This document shows, one piece after another, positions 1 through 8,043 of a stretch of 64,000 nucleotides of DNA. A program made the position numbers and the translations under genes. Positions within the stretch are counted from its first letter, which is position 1. Every line of letters starts with the position of its first letter. Location: positions 2,046,001 to 2,110,000 of the forward strand of contig CP120722.1 in NCBI GenBank assembly GCA_029719485.1, written 5' to 3'. The DNA comes from Kiritimatiellota bacterium B12222. Lineage in GTDB: Bacteria; Verrucomicrobiota; Kiritimatiellia; SS1-B-03-39; UBA6053. The notes below the pieces were generated by a model. It did no database searches and was not told where the DNA came from. It saw nothing but the letters and a program-made list of their open reading frames with translations.

Positions 1-441
1 GGAAATCCGACGGTGAGTGGGGGCGCTTGGCGAAACGGTCTTAGTCTTGACCTGTCGGGCATGTCTGAATTGGAACTCCGTGCACGTCTGCTGGCGGATA
101 ATGAAGCCGGGTCCATTCAAATTTTATTATTTGATGCCGACGGTACGTATATGCGATATACTTTTTCGGCCTCGTATTACAATACCAGCACCTTTGATTC
201 AGGGCGTGTAGATGTTGCTGATGGAGTGATTGCCGCTCCCGGTAGTGTTCCTGGTTTGGATTTAGCTGCCATCACCGCCTATTTGGTTCAAGGAAACTAT
301 TATGATTCGGGTGGTGCGGCAGATGCAAAATTCAATGTGCAACTTGATCAGCTGCTTGCGGTGAGTGTGCCTGAACCCGCGGGCGTATTTTTGTTTTTGT
401 TAGGTTGTGGCGTGGTGGTCGTCGGTAGGAAAAGAGCCTAA
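1..441 (+). CDS. PEP-CTERM sorting-domain protein, C-terminal part
   Basis: The frame is open from the first base, so the gene begins outside the window and the GTG at 13 is probably internal. The visible 147 codons look like the end of a secreted beta-rich protein and finish with a PEP-CTERM sorting signal: V-P-E-P, then a hydrophobic stretch (GVFLFLLGCGVVVV), then a basic end (GRKRA). In known PEP-CTERM systems an exosortase cleaves this tail and attaches the protein to the envelope or extracellular matrix. No exosortase is visible in this window. The body has no domain I can name. A second protein with the same tail type is encoded at 30281-30991. Confidence 0.8.
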   Translation, partial: GNPTVSGGAWRNGLSLDLSGMSELELRARLLADNEAGSIQILLFDADGTYMRYTFSASYYNTSTFDSGRVDVADGVIAAPGSVPGLDLAAITAYLVQGNYYDSGGAADAKFNVQLDQLLAVSVPEPAGVFLFLLGCGVVVVGRKRA

Positions 442-606
442 GCTCCGCTGGTGTTTTTTCGCTTGTATTGATGAAAAACAAGGAAATGTTATCAGCCTCT
501 TGCTTCACAATTTCTTTTATCCATCGAATCTTTTTCTCTTTTTTGTATAGCTATTGACGTGATTTTCATTTCAGTCGTATTCTCTAAAGCTATTTAAAGG
601 AGTTAT

Positions 607-1002
607 ATGATGATGCGTTTAGTGAAAGGGATGTCATTTTTAGTATTAGGTTTTATGATTTGTCTTGGCACAGGTTGCGATTCGGGTGGTGGTGATAGCA
701 ATGGTGGTGATAGCAATGGTGGAGAAGTCCAATCTTATGCGGGGGAGTGGGACGCTATAGTATGTGCACGGGAACTGACCATGGATATTTCTCAAGAGGG
801 ATCAACTCTTACTTTAAGCTACGTTTTACCGGATTATGATATTACGGATGTTTTTACAGGCACGGTTGATGGCAATGGGGTCGCGGACCTCATGGGGGAT
901 CAAGATCGCTTGCTTGCAATCACGTTTAACAGCACTAGTTCTTTCAGTGGTGGCTTCTTCCACGACGGTGCTAAAGTTTGTGATATAAGCGGTAGTAAAT
1001 AG
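607..1002 (+). CDS. Small putative lipoprotein
   Basis: A 131-residue protein of unknown function. The N-terminus is a lipoprotein signal peptide: a basic start, a hydrophobic stretch (MSFLVLGFMICLGTGC) and a Cys at the lipobox L-G-T-G-C, so the mature protein should be lipid-anchored and periplasmic or surface-exposed. A Gly/Asp/Ser/Asn linker follows, made by two copies of a 15-bp repeat, then a domain of about 90 residues that looks beta-rich. Three consecutive ATG codons (607, 610, 613) follow the GGAG at 599-602. The second or third has the better spacing, so the first methionine may not be used. Lipobox and linker are seen directly; the role is unknown. Confidence 0.7.
   Translation: MMMRLVKGMSFLVLGFMICLGTGCDSGGGDSNGGDSNGGEVQSYAGEWDAIVCARELTMDISQEGSTLTLSYVLPDYDITDVFTGTVDGNGVADLMGDQDRLLAITFNSTSSFSGGFFHDGAKVCDISGSK
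688..717 (+). repeat. 15-bp in-frame tandem repeat in lipoprotein linker
   Basis: The unit ggtggtgatagcaat occurs twice back to back (688-702 and 703-717), followed by a partial ggtgg. It encodes G-G-D-S-N repeats right after the lipidated Cys. As a multiple of three, copy-number change would alter linker length without a frameshift. Confidence 0.85.
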
Positions 1003-1193
1003 TCAAAAGAGAGTCCTCAGGCCTTGAGTTGGGGCCGAGTAGGTTTTTCGGTGAGTGGAGAGGGGAACGACGGTCTATACTACTGTAGCTTGAAGTATTT
1101 CGCTGATCTATCCTCATTCTTTCTTGAAATCTTTTTGAAGTATCCGAGCATGGGGATTCTGTAACTGAATAATCACAACAAAGGAGAGCTCAC

Positions 1194-1439
1194 ATGGCTT
1201 ATGTTCAAATTGATGGCGTACAATATGAAAAAGAATTGCTGGAGTTGGCAAAATTTCACACCACAGGTGCTGGCGAAGGTAAACTCTCAAAAGATGAGGT
1301 TGCCGCCTTATTTAAATCTGCAAATGATGGGCAGGGTGTAACCGATACTGAAAAAGCCACCTTGGCGTATATCCGCAAGACCTTTGTGTTTACGGATGCT
1401 GCGGCTGCAGATTTTGATAAAGCTTTTGCCGCACTTTAA
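1194..1439 (+). CDS. Small acidic protein of unknown function
   Basis: An 81-residue protein with no signal peptide or membrane segment, so probably cytoplasmic. A strong ribosome-binding site (AAAGGAG, 1181-1187) precedes the ATG, and a clear terminator follows, so this is a real single-gene unit. The sequence starts with a short beta-like segment (Y-V-Q-I-D-G-V-Q-Y) and then appears all-helical, with G-E-G-K-L-S-K-D-E and a T-D-T-E-K-A-T-L-A-Y-I-R segment. From memory it resembles small uncharacterised bacterial proteins with a T-E-x-E-K-x-T-L-x-Y-I-R motif, but I cannot name the family. The first acidic stretch faintly recalls a calcium-binding loop, which is weak evidence. Confidence 0.7.
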   Translation: MAYVQIDGVQYEKELLELAKFHTTGAGEGKLSKDEVAALFKSANDGQGVTDTEKATLAYIRKTFVFTDAAAADFDKAFAAL

Positions 1440-1454
1440 ACAAGGGCATTACAA

Positions 1455-1493
1455 AAAACAGTCCCTGGAGAGTGGTTCTCTGGGGATTTTTTT
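1455..1493 (+). terminator. Rho-independent terminator after the 81-aa gene
   Basis: A 10-bp stem (1462-1471 with 1477-1486, including two G-U pairs) and a 5-base loop are followed by seven T (1487-1493). It ends the small-protein transcript and stands between it and the convergent glpR. Confidence 0.8.
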
Positions 1494-1514
1494 GTCCAGA
1501 TTTGGCCAGAAGTC

Positions 1515-2291
1515 TCACTCTTCATGAGGCATGGCCGCGGTGATTACACGAATGCCTTCGCTTTCGTATAATTTTAAGATGCCCGGATCCGCATTGTCAT
1601 CCGTTACCAGCACATCCAAACTTTGAATGGATGCAAAAATAAAAGGGCTCTTTTGCTCCAGCTTTGTTGAGTCGCAGACCACGCAAACATTTTCTGCCCG
1701 CGGGATTAACCGCTCCTTGAGCACCGCCTGACCGGGGTTTACCTCCGAGGCTCCGAACTGATGATGCAGGCCATCTACGCCCATAAACAACCATTTGATG
1801 ACAAATCGTTTTAAGGCATCTTCGGCCATGGCACCCACGTAGGAACGCGATCGCTCTGCATATTGACCTCCCGTACAAATGAGATCATAGTCGGGACGTC
1901 CTCCCAGGGCGACAATCACGTGATGTGCATTGGTAAGAATGGTCAGTGGACATGCCGGCATGTAATCGGTCATGGTCAAAACCGTAGAGCTGGCATCGAG
2001 AAAAAGAGTGTCATGCGCTTCAATCAATTGCGCAGCGGCTTTAGCGACGATCGACTTTTCAAAGCGGTTCACGGCCTGACGAACGGGTAAGGGGAGGTCA
2101 TGTCGCGTATCTGTTGCCCGGGTCGCCCCCCCATGTATGCGTATCACCCGCTTGGCCGCCGCTAAGGCTTCTAAATCTTTTCGAATGGTTTCGTTGGTCA
2201 CTGAAAACTCTCGAGCAAGCTCAATGCTTTTAACGGATCCATTGGCTTCAATGCGGCGTAAAATGAATTCTTGACGTTGTGAAGGGAGCAT
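1515..2291 (-). CDS. glpR: DeoR-family repressor, probable GlpR
   Basis: A 258-residue DeoR-type transcription factor of normal family length. Residues about 5-57 are the DeoR helix-turn-helix, with S-I-E-L-A-R-E-F-S-V-T-N-E-T-I-R-K-D-L and the typical R-I-H-G-G-A hinge just after it. The remainder is the sugar-phosphate-sensing DeoRC domain, containing F-L-D-A-S-S-T and a late V-V-C-D-S-T-K-L motif. It is divergent from glpF-glpK-glpD, the standard arrangement for a repressor of glycerol and glycerol-3-phosphate catabolism, which is released by glycerol-3-phosphate. The family is clear; the GlpR assignment rests on the neighbourhood. No strong ribosome-binding site precedes the ATG, which lies in A/T-rich DNA. 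Confidence 0.88.
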   Translation of the reverse strand: MLPSQRQEFILRRIEANGSVKSIELAREFSVTNETIRKDLEALAAAKRVIRIHGGATRATDTRHDLPLPVRQAVNRFEKSIVAKAAAQLIEAHDTLFLDASSTVLTMTDYMPACPLTILTNAHHVIVALGGRPDYDLICTGGQYAERSRSYVGAMAEDALKRFVIKWLFMGVDGLHHQFGASEVNPGQAVLKERLIPRAENVCVVCDSTKLEQKSPFIFASIQSLDVLVTDDNADPGILKLYESEGIRVITAAMPHEE

Positions 2292-2325
2292 AAATTAAAA
2301 TTTATTTTTAGAGCTAAAAGAGGAG

Positions 2326-2342
2326 TGGGCTTGCGAAGCCCA
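2326..2342. promoter_or_regulatory. Inverted repeat in the glpR-glpF intergenic region
   Basis: Perfect 7-bp arms (tgggctt / aagccca) with a 3-base centre lie 35 bp upstream of the glpR start. It could be an operator for autoregulation or a hairpin in the glpR leader. Only the symmetry is seen; the function is inferred. Confidence 0.4.
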
Positions 2343-2406
2343 AGTAATAATCTTGGAAAAACTTGGGATATACAAGAAAAAAGGCGGAAATGTCGGCTTT
2401 TAGTCC

Positions 2407-2467
2407 AATTTATGTGAGTTGTTTGTTTGGAAATGGGTTTGAATCACAATATAAAATTTATGTAAGT
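2407..2467. promoter_or_regulatory. Direct repeat upstream of glpF, candidate GlpR site
   Basis: AATTTATGT(G/A)AGT occurs at 2407-2419 and again at 2455-2467, 48 bp apart and both upstream of glpF. Repeated recognition sites in tandem are usual for DeoR-family repressors, so this pair is a plausible operator region. No binding evidence is available. Confidence 0.4.
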
Positions 2468-2528
2468 AGTTAATAAATAAGCTATTGCATAAAATTATAA
2501 CTCAAGGTATTCTAAAGGTGTACCTTCT

Positions 2529-3305
2529 GTGTTTTTCATCCCAAACCAAAATATTCCCATGCATCCTTATTTAGCTGAATTCATTGGCACCGCGATCTTA
2601 ATTCTGTTTGGCAACGGTGTTGTTGCCAATGTGTTGCTCTCTAAATCGAAAGGCCAGAATGGAGGCTGGATTGTGATTACCTTTGGCTGGGGTTTGGGTG
2701 TTGCTCTTGCGGTATATGCGGTGGGGCGGATTTCTGGCGCGCACATTAACCCTGCAGTTACCGTGAGTTTAGCCTCCATAGGGGCATTTGAATGGGCGCT
2801 GGTTCCCGGTTATGTTGTTGCCCAAATTCTGGGTGCGATTCTGGGGTCGGTGCTGGTGTACCTCAATTACTATGCCCACTGGGAAGAAACCGAAGATCCC
2901 GATTTGATTTTGGCCTGTTATTCCACGGCACCCGCCATCCGCAAAATGGTTCCCGCGGTTATTACAGAGTGTATTGGAACCGCGGTATTGGTCTTTTGTG
3001 TGCTGGCATTGGGCAAAGTTGCGTTTGGAGCGGAGAGTACACAACTGGCCTGGGCCACAACCATGGGCACCTGGTTTGGTCCCATGCTGGTCGGTATGCT
3101 GGTGTTAGCCATCGGTCTTTCTCTGGGAGGCCCCACGGGTTATGCCATTAATCCTGCCCGAGATCTGGGGCCTCGTATCGCCCACAGCCTCTTGCCGATT
3201 AAAGGAAAGGGGAGCTCAGATTGGTCCTACGCATGGGTGCCCATCGTGGCACCTTTGGTCGGCGGCTTCGTCGGTGCACAACTGTTTGTTTTACTCGCTC
3301 TCTAA
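2529..3305 (+). CDS. glpF: Glycerol uptake facilitator (aquaglyceroporin)
   Basis: A channel of the major intrinsic protein family that lets glycerol cross the inner membrane. Both half-helix signatures are present: H-I-N-P-A-V-T (Asn near residue 74) and A-I-N-P-A-R-D-L-G-P-R (Asn near residue 208). The Asp after the second NPAR is typical of glycerol channels rather than water channels. Six hydrophobic segments are readable and the length is normal. The given start is a GTG with AAAGGTG eight bases upstream. The in-frame ATG at 2559 (M-H-P-Y-L-A-E-F-I-G-T) matches the usual family N-terminus but has no ribosome-binding site, so the start is uncertain. It lies 21 bp upstream of glpK, presumably co-transcribed. 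Confidence 0.93.
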   Translation: MFFIPNQNIPMHPYLAEFIGTAILILFGNGVVANVLLSKSKGQNGGWIVITFGWGLGVALAVYAVGRISGAHINPAVTVSLASIGAFEWALVPGYVVAQILGAILGSVLVYLNYYAHWEETEDPDLILACYSTAPAIRKMVPAVITECIGTAVLVFCVLALGKVAFGAESTQLAWATTMGTWFGPMLVGMLVLAIGLSLGGPTGYAINPARDLGPRIAHSLLPIKGKGSSDWSYAWVPIVAPLVGGFVGAQLFVLLAL

Positions 3306-3326
3306 CCACCAACCCACCCTAACATT

Positions 3327-4835
3327 ATGTCTCAACAAAAATATATTCTCGCGTTCGATCAAGGGACCACCAGTTCTCGTTCGATCATTTTTGATCACGA
3401 CGGAAAAGTCATGGCTTCTGCCCAAAAAGAATTCACGCAAATTTATCCCAAGCCCGGCTGGGTCGAACACGATCCGATGGAAATTTGGTCGAGTCAGAGT
3501 TCCACTGCCGCCGAAGCCATTTCCCGTGCGGATCTCTCCTCTGATTCGATTGCTGCTGTGGGGGTGACCAATCAACGGGAAACCACCATCGTCTGGGACA
3601 AAGATACTGGTAAACCGGTTTACAATGCCATTGTTTGGCAGGATCGTCGTACTGCGGATTATTGTCTCAAACTTAAAAATGAAGGCATCGAAGCCATGGT
3701 TTCTGAAAAAACAGGGCTGCGACTGGATCCTTATTTTGCGGGCACCAAGGTGCGCTGGATTCTTGAAAATGTTGACGGTGCGCGTGAGAAAGCGGAAGCG
3801 GGCAAGCTTCTCTTTGGTACTGTCGACTCATGGTTGGTGTGGCAACTTACGGGTCGTAAGGTTCATGTCACCGATATCACCAATGCGAGTCGTACCCTGT
3901 TTTACAACATTGATCAGGATGGCTGGGATGATGAGTTACTTGAGCTGTTTGATGTGCCGCGTTGCATGCTTCCTGAGATTAAATCCTGTTCCGAAGTGTA
4001 CGGCTATGTCGAAAGCAATTTGTATCCAAGTGGTGCGCCGATTGCGGGTATTGCCGGGGATCAACACGCGGCTTTGTTTGGACAGGCCTGCTTCAGCCCC
4101 GGCATGGCCAAAAACACCTATGGCACCGGTTGCTTTTTGTTAATGAACATGGGTGAAAAACCTATTCGTTCCAAGAACAACCTTTTGACTACGGTCGCAT
4201 GGCGCATCGGTGATAAAACCGAATATGCCTTGGAAGGTTCCATCTTTATTGGTGGGGCGGTGGTGCAATGGATTCGCGACGAACTCCAATTGGTGCGTAC
4301 CGCCAAAGAACTTGATCATCTTGCCGCATCGGTGAAAGATGCCGGAGGCCTCTTTTTGGTGCCTGCCTTTGCCGGATTGGGGGCTCCTCATTGGGATCCC
4401 TATGCACGTGGGGCCGCGCTCGGTATTACCCGAGGCACCAATCGAGCCCATTTCTGTCGGGCAGCCCTTGAATCGATCGCCTTTCAAAGTGCGGATCTGA
4501 TTACCGCGATGGAAAAAGACAGTGGGGTTTCGCTCAAAGAATTACGGGTGGATGGGGGCGCTTGCCAGAGTGATCCCTTGCTGCAATTCCAAGCGGATCT
4601 CCTGCAGACCGAAGTGATTCGTCCAAAATGTATTGAAACTACCGCGCTCGGAGCCGCTTATCTCGCAGGTCTGGCCATTGGGTTCTGGGAAAGTCGGGAT
4701 GCGATTACGCAACGCTGGGAAACCGAACGTTCTTTCACCCCACAGCGGAAACCTGAAGAAATGGCGCCTTATATTGCGGGATGGAATAAGGCCTTGGAAC
4801 GTTCTAAAAAATGGGAGGAAATCGTGGAAGAATAA
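3327..4835 (+). CDS. glpK: Glycerol kinase
   Basis: Phosphorylates glycerol with ATP to sn-glycerol-3-phosphate, trapping it in the cytoplasm. The 502-residue length is typical of the FGGY kinase family. The N-terminus has [10 protein letters not shown] (phosphate-binding). Further motifs are [28 protein letters not shown] and the C-terminal D-G-G-A-C-Q-S-D. The gene follows glpF closely with no clear ribosome-binding site in the C/A-rich gap, so it may depend on translation of glpF or on a non-Shine-Dalgarno start. A strong terminator follows, separating it from glpD. The product would be the effector of the divergent GlpR. Confidence 0.96.
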   Translation: MSQQKYILAFDQGTTSSRSIIFDHDGKVMASAQKEFTQIYPKPGWVEHDPMEIWSSQSSTAAEAISRADLSSDSIAAVGVTNQRETTIVWDKDTGKPVYNAIVWQDRRTADYCLKLKNEGIEAMVSEKTGLRLDPYFAGTKVRWILENVDGAREKAEAGKLLFGTVDSWLVWQLTGRKVHVTDITNASRTLFYNIDQDGWDDELLELFDVPRCMLPEIKSCSEVYGYVESNLYPSGAPIAGIAGDQHAALFGQACFSPGMAKNTYGTGCFLLMNMGEKPIRSKNNLLTTVAWRIGDKTEYALEGSIFIGGAVVQWIRDELQLVRTAKELDHLAASVKDAGGLFLVPAFAGLGAPHWDPYARGAALGITRGTNRAHFCRAALESIAFQSADLITAMEKDSGVSLKELRVDGGACQSDPLLQFQADLLQTEVIRPKCIETTALGAAYLAGLAIGFWESRDAITQRWETERSFTPQRKPEEMAPYIAGWNKALERSKKWEEIVEE

Positions 4836-4860
4836 TGTCTCTCCGGTCTACCTTTCCCCA

Positions 4861-4917
4861 CTACAAATCAGAGCGGTATGGTGATATACGCTCTGGTTTG
4901 TGGGTCCCTCTTTTTTT
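4861..4917 (+). terminator. Terminator between glpK and glpD
   Basis: A 13-bp stem (4863-4875 with 4889-4901, one G-T pair) is followed by a T run at 4911-4917. It ends the glpF-glpK transcript or lowers read-through into glpD, implying that glpD has its own promoter at about 4918-4950. Confidence 0.8.
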
Positions 4918-4965
4918 CGCTCAGTTTATTCAGTTATTTAAGTTCATTCAACTCAAGGAATATTT

Positions 4966-6522
4966 ATGAAACGTTCAATCTCACTTGATCGCATCCAACA
5001 GCAGGACCAGGTCTTCGATGTGGTGGTCATTGGTGGTGGCGCCTCGGGTTTGGGGGCCGCTGTAGATGCGGTGGCCCGCGGACACAGCGTCGCTCTCTTC
5101 GAACAAGCCGATTTTGCCAAAGGCACCTCCAGTCGCTCAACCAAACTCGTACATGGGGGGGTGCGGTATTTACAACAGGGCAACATTTCATTGGTGCTCG
5201 AAGCCTTACGTGAACGCGGTCGATTGACCCAAAATGCGCCTCACCTCGTTCACCCCCAATCGTTTGTTATTCCCAATTACTCTTGGTGGGAAGGTCCCTT
5301 TTACGGGATTGGCATGAAGGTCTATGATCAACTGGCAGGCAAACTGGGGTTATCACCCTCGCGACATTTAAATCGCGAAGAAACCATCGAACTGATTCCT
5401 ACCGTCGAACAAACCCATCTCGTGGGCGGGGTGATTTATCATGATGGACAATTTGATGATTCTCGTTTGGCCATCAACCTCGCGCAAACTGCAGAAGAAC
5501 TTGGTGCGGCCATGCTCAATTACTGTCGTTGTGTGGGCTTAACCAAGGAAGATGATGTGGTCTCTGGTGTGAAGATTCACGATCTCGAGCAAGATCAGAC
5601 CTTTACGATTCGTGCCAAAACGGTGATCAATGCTACTGGAGTCTTTGTCGATGAACTTCGCCAAATGGATGAACCCACGGCGAAGGGGATCATCTCCGTG
5701 AGTCAAGGCATTCATATTGTGCTTCCCAAAAGTTTCCTGCCGGGAGATGCTGCGATTATGATTCCCAAAACGGAAGATGGCCGGGTGCTGTTTGCGGTTC
5801 CCTGGCATGATCATGTGATTGTGGGCACCACGGATACACCGCTGGATACCCATACTTTAGAACCTCGAGCACTCGAAGAAGAACGGGATTTCATCTTTAA
5901 ACATGCCTGTAAATATCTTGCCAAGGATCCAAAACCGGAAGATGTGTTGAGCATTTTTGCAGGATTGCGTCCGCTGGTGAAGTCGGGTGATGAATCAGAC
6001 ACTGCCGCGCTCTCACGTGATCACAGCATCATTGTGAGTGGCAGTGGGCTCATCACGTTGACGGGTGGGAAGTGGACCACCTACCGCAAAATGGCAGAAG
6101 ACGTGATTGATCAGGCGGAAACTTTGGGCGGACTTGATCACAAGCGTTGTCAAACCGAAGAAATGCAAATTCATGGATGGACGCAGTCACCGGCTCCACG
6201 ACCTAACCTTGAGGTTTATGGATCTGATGCTTTGCAGATTCAAAATCTGATCAAGGAGTCTTCCGACTACAGCGAAAAACTGCATGAGGATCTCCCTTAT
6301 CAAAAAGGGGAAGTGGTCTGGCATGTGCGCGAAGAAATGGCCCGAACGGTGGAGGATGTACTGGCGCGTCGCACCCGCGCTTTGTTGCTCAATGCAAAAG
6401 CATCGATTGCTGCCGCTCCTGCGGTGGCTGCGATTGTGGCCAAAGAATTGGGCTACGATGCGGAGTGGGAGCGTCAACAAATCGAAACCTACACGGCCTT
6501 GGCGGAGGGGTATGTTTTTTAA
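4966..6522 (+). CDS. glpD: Aerobic glycerol-3-phosphate dehydrogenase (FAD)
   Basis: Oxidises sn-glycerol-3-phosphate to dihydroxyacetone phosphate at the inner face of the membrane and passes electrons to quinone. The 518-residue protein begins with a FAD-binding Rossmann motif (V-V-V-I-G-G-G-A-S-G-L-G-A-A), followed by the GlpD signature G-T-S-S-R-S-T-K-L-V-H-G-G-V-R-Y-L. The C-terminal DAO_C region with A-R-T-V-E-D-V-L-A-R-R-T-R-A is present. The length is typical and the AAGGA at about 4957 supports the ATG. It completes the glycerol pathway with glpF and glpK, and a strong terminator follows at once. Confidence 0.96.
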   Translation: MKRSISLDRIQQQDQVFDVVVIGGGASGLGAAVDAVARGHSVALFEQADFAKGTSSRSTKLVHGGVRYLQQGNISLVLEALRERGRLTQNAPHLVHPQSFVIPNYSWWEGPFYGIGMKVYDQLAGKLGLSPSRHLNREETIELIPTVEQTHLVGGVIYHDGQFDDSRLAINLAQTAEELGAAMLNYCRCVGLTKEDDVVSGVKIHDLEQDQTFTIRAKTVINATGVFVDELRQMDEPTAKGIISVSQGIHIVLPKSFLPGDAAIMIPKTEDGRVLFAVPWHDHVIVGTTDTPLDTHTLEPRALEEERDFIFKHACKYLAKDPKPEDVLSIFAGLRPLVKSGDESDTAALSRDHSIIVSGSGLITLTGGKWTTYRKMAEDVIDQAETLGGLDHKRCQTEEMQIHGWTQSPAPRPNLEVYGSDALQIQNLIKESSDYSEKLHEDLPYQKGEVVWHVREEMARTVEDVLARRTRALLLNAKASIAAAPAVAAIVAKELGYDAEWERQQIETYTALAEGYVF

Positions 6523-6555
6523 TCCCCGTTGAGACGATTTATCTTTCGCTTCTGG

Positions 6556-6584
6556 TCACCCCATTTCGGTGGGGTGATTTTTTT
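6556..6584 (+). terminator. Terminator after glpD
   Basis: An 8-bp stem (tcacccca 6556-6563, tggggtga 6570-6577) with a 6-base loop is followed by seven T. It lies exactly between the convergent glpD and the HTTM gene and overlaps the end of the latter by two bases. Confidence 0.85.
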
Positions 6585-7482
6585 AGGTCGTCGCGTCGAC
6601 AGGGAGGTCTTTGGGAATGCGGGAAGGGAGATTCAAAAATGCAATATTCCCTAAAGCCATCACCAGAGCAAACCACCATAACCCCATGACCCAGCCGATG
6701 CCGATGTGAAGCAATACCGCCGCGCTGAGCAACCAGGGGCGGAAGCTCCGGTTCCAGATCAGAAAGGCATAACTAATTTCAAAGGCCAGCGTCCCATAGG
6801 TCAATAAGTTGATCAACACATAATGTTGAGCAAAGAGATCGGGGGCTACCGCTGAAAATTCCCAGTTATTCATGGCAATCCATACCGCATCTCCTGACCA
6901 CCAGGTATCGCCTTTGAGTTTTTCAAGTCCGGCCAATGCATAGAGAATGCATAACTGAAGCTGGATGAAACGAATACACACGGTAGCTCTTGCTTGAGGT
7001 TTTGCAGGAGGGGAGCGCCGGGCATCCAAAGAGAGTGTTTTTCCGATAGGGCTGAGGCAGAGGATAAAAAGCAAGCTGGATGCGATATTGTCCGCCCCGT
7101 AATAGATGCTTGGATTTCGATGGAGAAAGCTGACATGTCCGATGAAGACGAACCATTTCACCCAGGATGTTTTCCACCCGAGGGTGAATGCACTTAAACA
7201 GACCAAGAGAAGGCTATGAAAAATGCGAAGGCTGAGGTCGTTTGGAAAGGCGTATAAATAGGAGTGAAGCCAGGGGTCATTTTCACGCAAGGTCTGAAGA
7301 GCTTCGAGAGGAATGACCCCATTGACTCCGTAAAAATAGTTGAGCTCCGGAGTGAACACGGCGTAATTCCATAACAGCGCCATCCCCAATCCGATACGGA
7401 TAAGGTCAAGGACGGTGGTCTCCATGGGGGAAAACCAAAAAGTGTCCCAGGAGGACCAGAGCTTGTGGAGGAGCTTTTTCAT
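6583..7482 (-). CDS. HTTM-domain membrane protein (SdpB / vitamin K carboxylase-like)
   Basis: A 299-residue multi-pass membrane protein recognisable as an HTTM (horizontally transferred transmembrane) domain. It has an early L-D-L-I-R-I-G-L-G segment, S-F-L-H-R-N-P-S-I-Y-Y-G-A-D, then Q-L-Q-L-C-I-L-Y-A-L-A-G-L-E-K-L with the following W-W-S-G-D-A-V-W. This superfamily contains vitamin K-dependent gamma-carboxylase and SdpB, which takes part in maturation of a secreted toxic peptide. The exact reaction here is unknown. It overlaps the upstream partner gene by 4 bp, so the two are translationally coupled. It is the last gene of a five-gene minus-strand cluster. The family call is firm; the function is inferred at most. 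Confidence 0.8.
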   Translation of the reverse strand: MKKLLHKLWSSWDTFWFSPMETTVLDLIRIGLGMALLWNYAVFTPELNYFYGVNGVIPLEALQTLRENDPWLHSYLYAFPNDLSLRIFHSLLLVCLSAFTLGWKTSWVKWFVFIGHVSFLHRNPSIYYGADNIASSLLFILCLSPIGKTLSLDARRSPPAKPQARATVCIRFIQLQLCILYALAGLEKLKGDTWWSGDAVWIAMNNWEFSAVAPDLFAQHYVLINLLTYGTLAFEISYAFLIWNRSFRPWLLSAAVLLHIGIGWVMGLWWFALVMALGNIAFLNLPSRIPKDLPVDATT

Positions 7483-8039
7483 GTCTCTGGATCTGCTGTG
7501 GGGGCGGGTGGGGGACTGGGGTGGAACTCAATGGGGAAAACCAGTGGCGTGAGGTACTCGAACTCGATGAATTCGGAATCATAAGGCCGTTTTCCTTCCA
7601 AGTACGCTTCACGACGGATGGGCAATTGCCATCCGATGACGAATTGAATACGGGTCGGGTTTAAGTCTTGGTGTTTCTGGCCCAGAGCGGCCGCGATACC
7701 GAGGGTTCCCGCGCTGGGGGGCTCTGTAATGTCGGTAATCAAAGACGAATGTCTAAAAAAGAGGGGGTCGTTCCGGTCAAGTTCTTCTGCCAATTTGAAA
7801 AAATGTAAGTTTCCGTGATCATCCTCGATGACATAGCGGACCCATTTCCCTGCACTGGGCTCAGGTGCAAAAAAGGCCCAATAGTTTTCTAAATGTAGCA
7901 AGCGGAGGTAGGGTCGCCAGACAGGGTAGACTTTCGACATCAGATATGAGCCCGGACCGGGACCAATCACCATCGCCGCCACATGCCAGACGATAAACAG
8001 TGACGCCAAAATTTTCAGCACTCCTTTTCGCATGGCCAC
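7479..8039 (-). CDS. Membrane-anchored partner of the HTTM protein
   Basis: A 186-residue protein with one N-terminal membrane segment (I-L-A-S-L-F-I-V-W-H-V-A-A-M-V-I-G-P-G-P), followed by an extracytoplasmic domain. The region N-Y-W-A-F-F-A-P-E-P-S-A-G-K-W-V-R-Y is reminiscent of the W-x-x-F-A-P-x-P motif of small proteins (DUF5819- or SdpA-like) encoded next to HTTM genes. This recollection has not been checked against a database. Later it contains F-F-R-H-S-S-L and a helical stretch. It lies 4 bp after the 577-residue protein gene and overlaps the HTTM gene by 4 bp, which argues for a two-protein membrane complex. The reaction is unknown. Confidence 0.6.
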   Translation of the reverse strand: MAMRKGVLKILASLFIVWHVAAMVIGPGPGSYLMSKVYPVWRPYLRLLHLENYWAFFAPEPSAGKWVRYVIEDDHGNLHFFKLAEELDRNDPLFFRHSSLITDITEPPSAGTLGIAAALGQKHQDLNPTRIQFVIGWQLPIRREAYLEGKRPYDSEFIEFEYLTPLVFPIEFHPSPPPAPTADPET

Positions 8040-8043
8040 TGAC

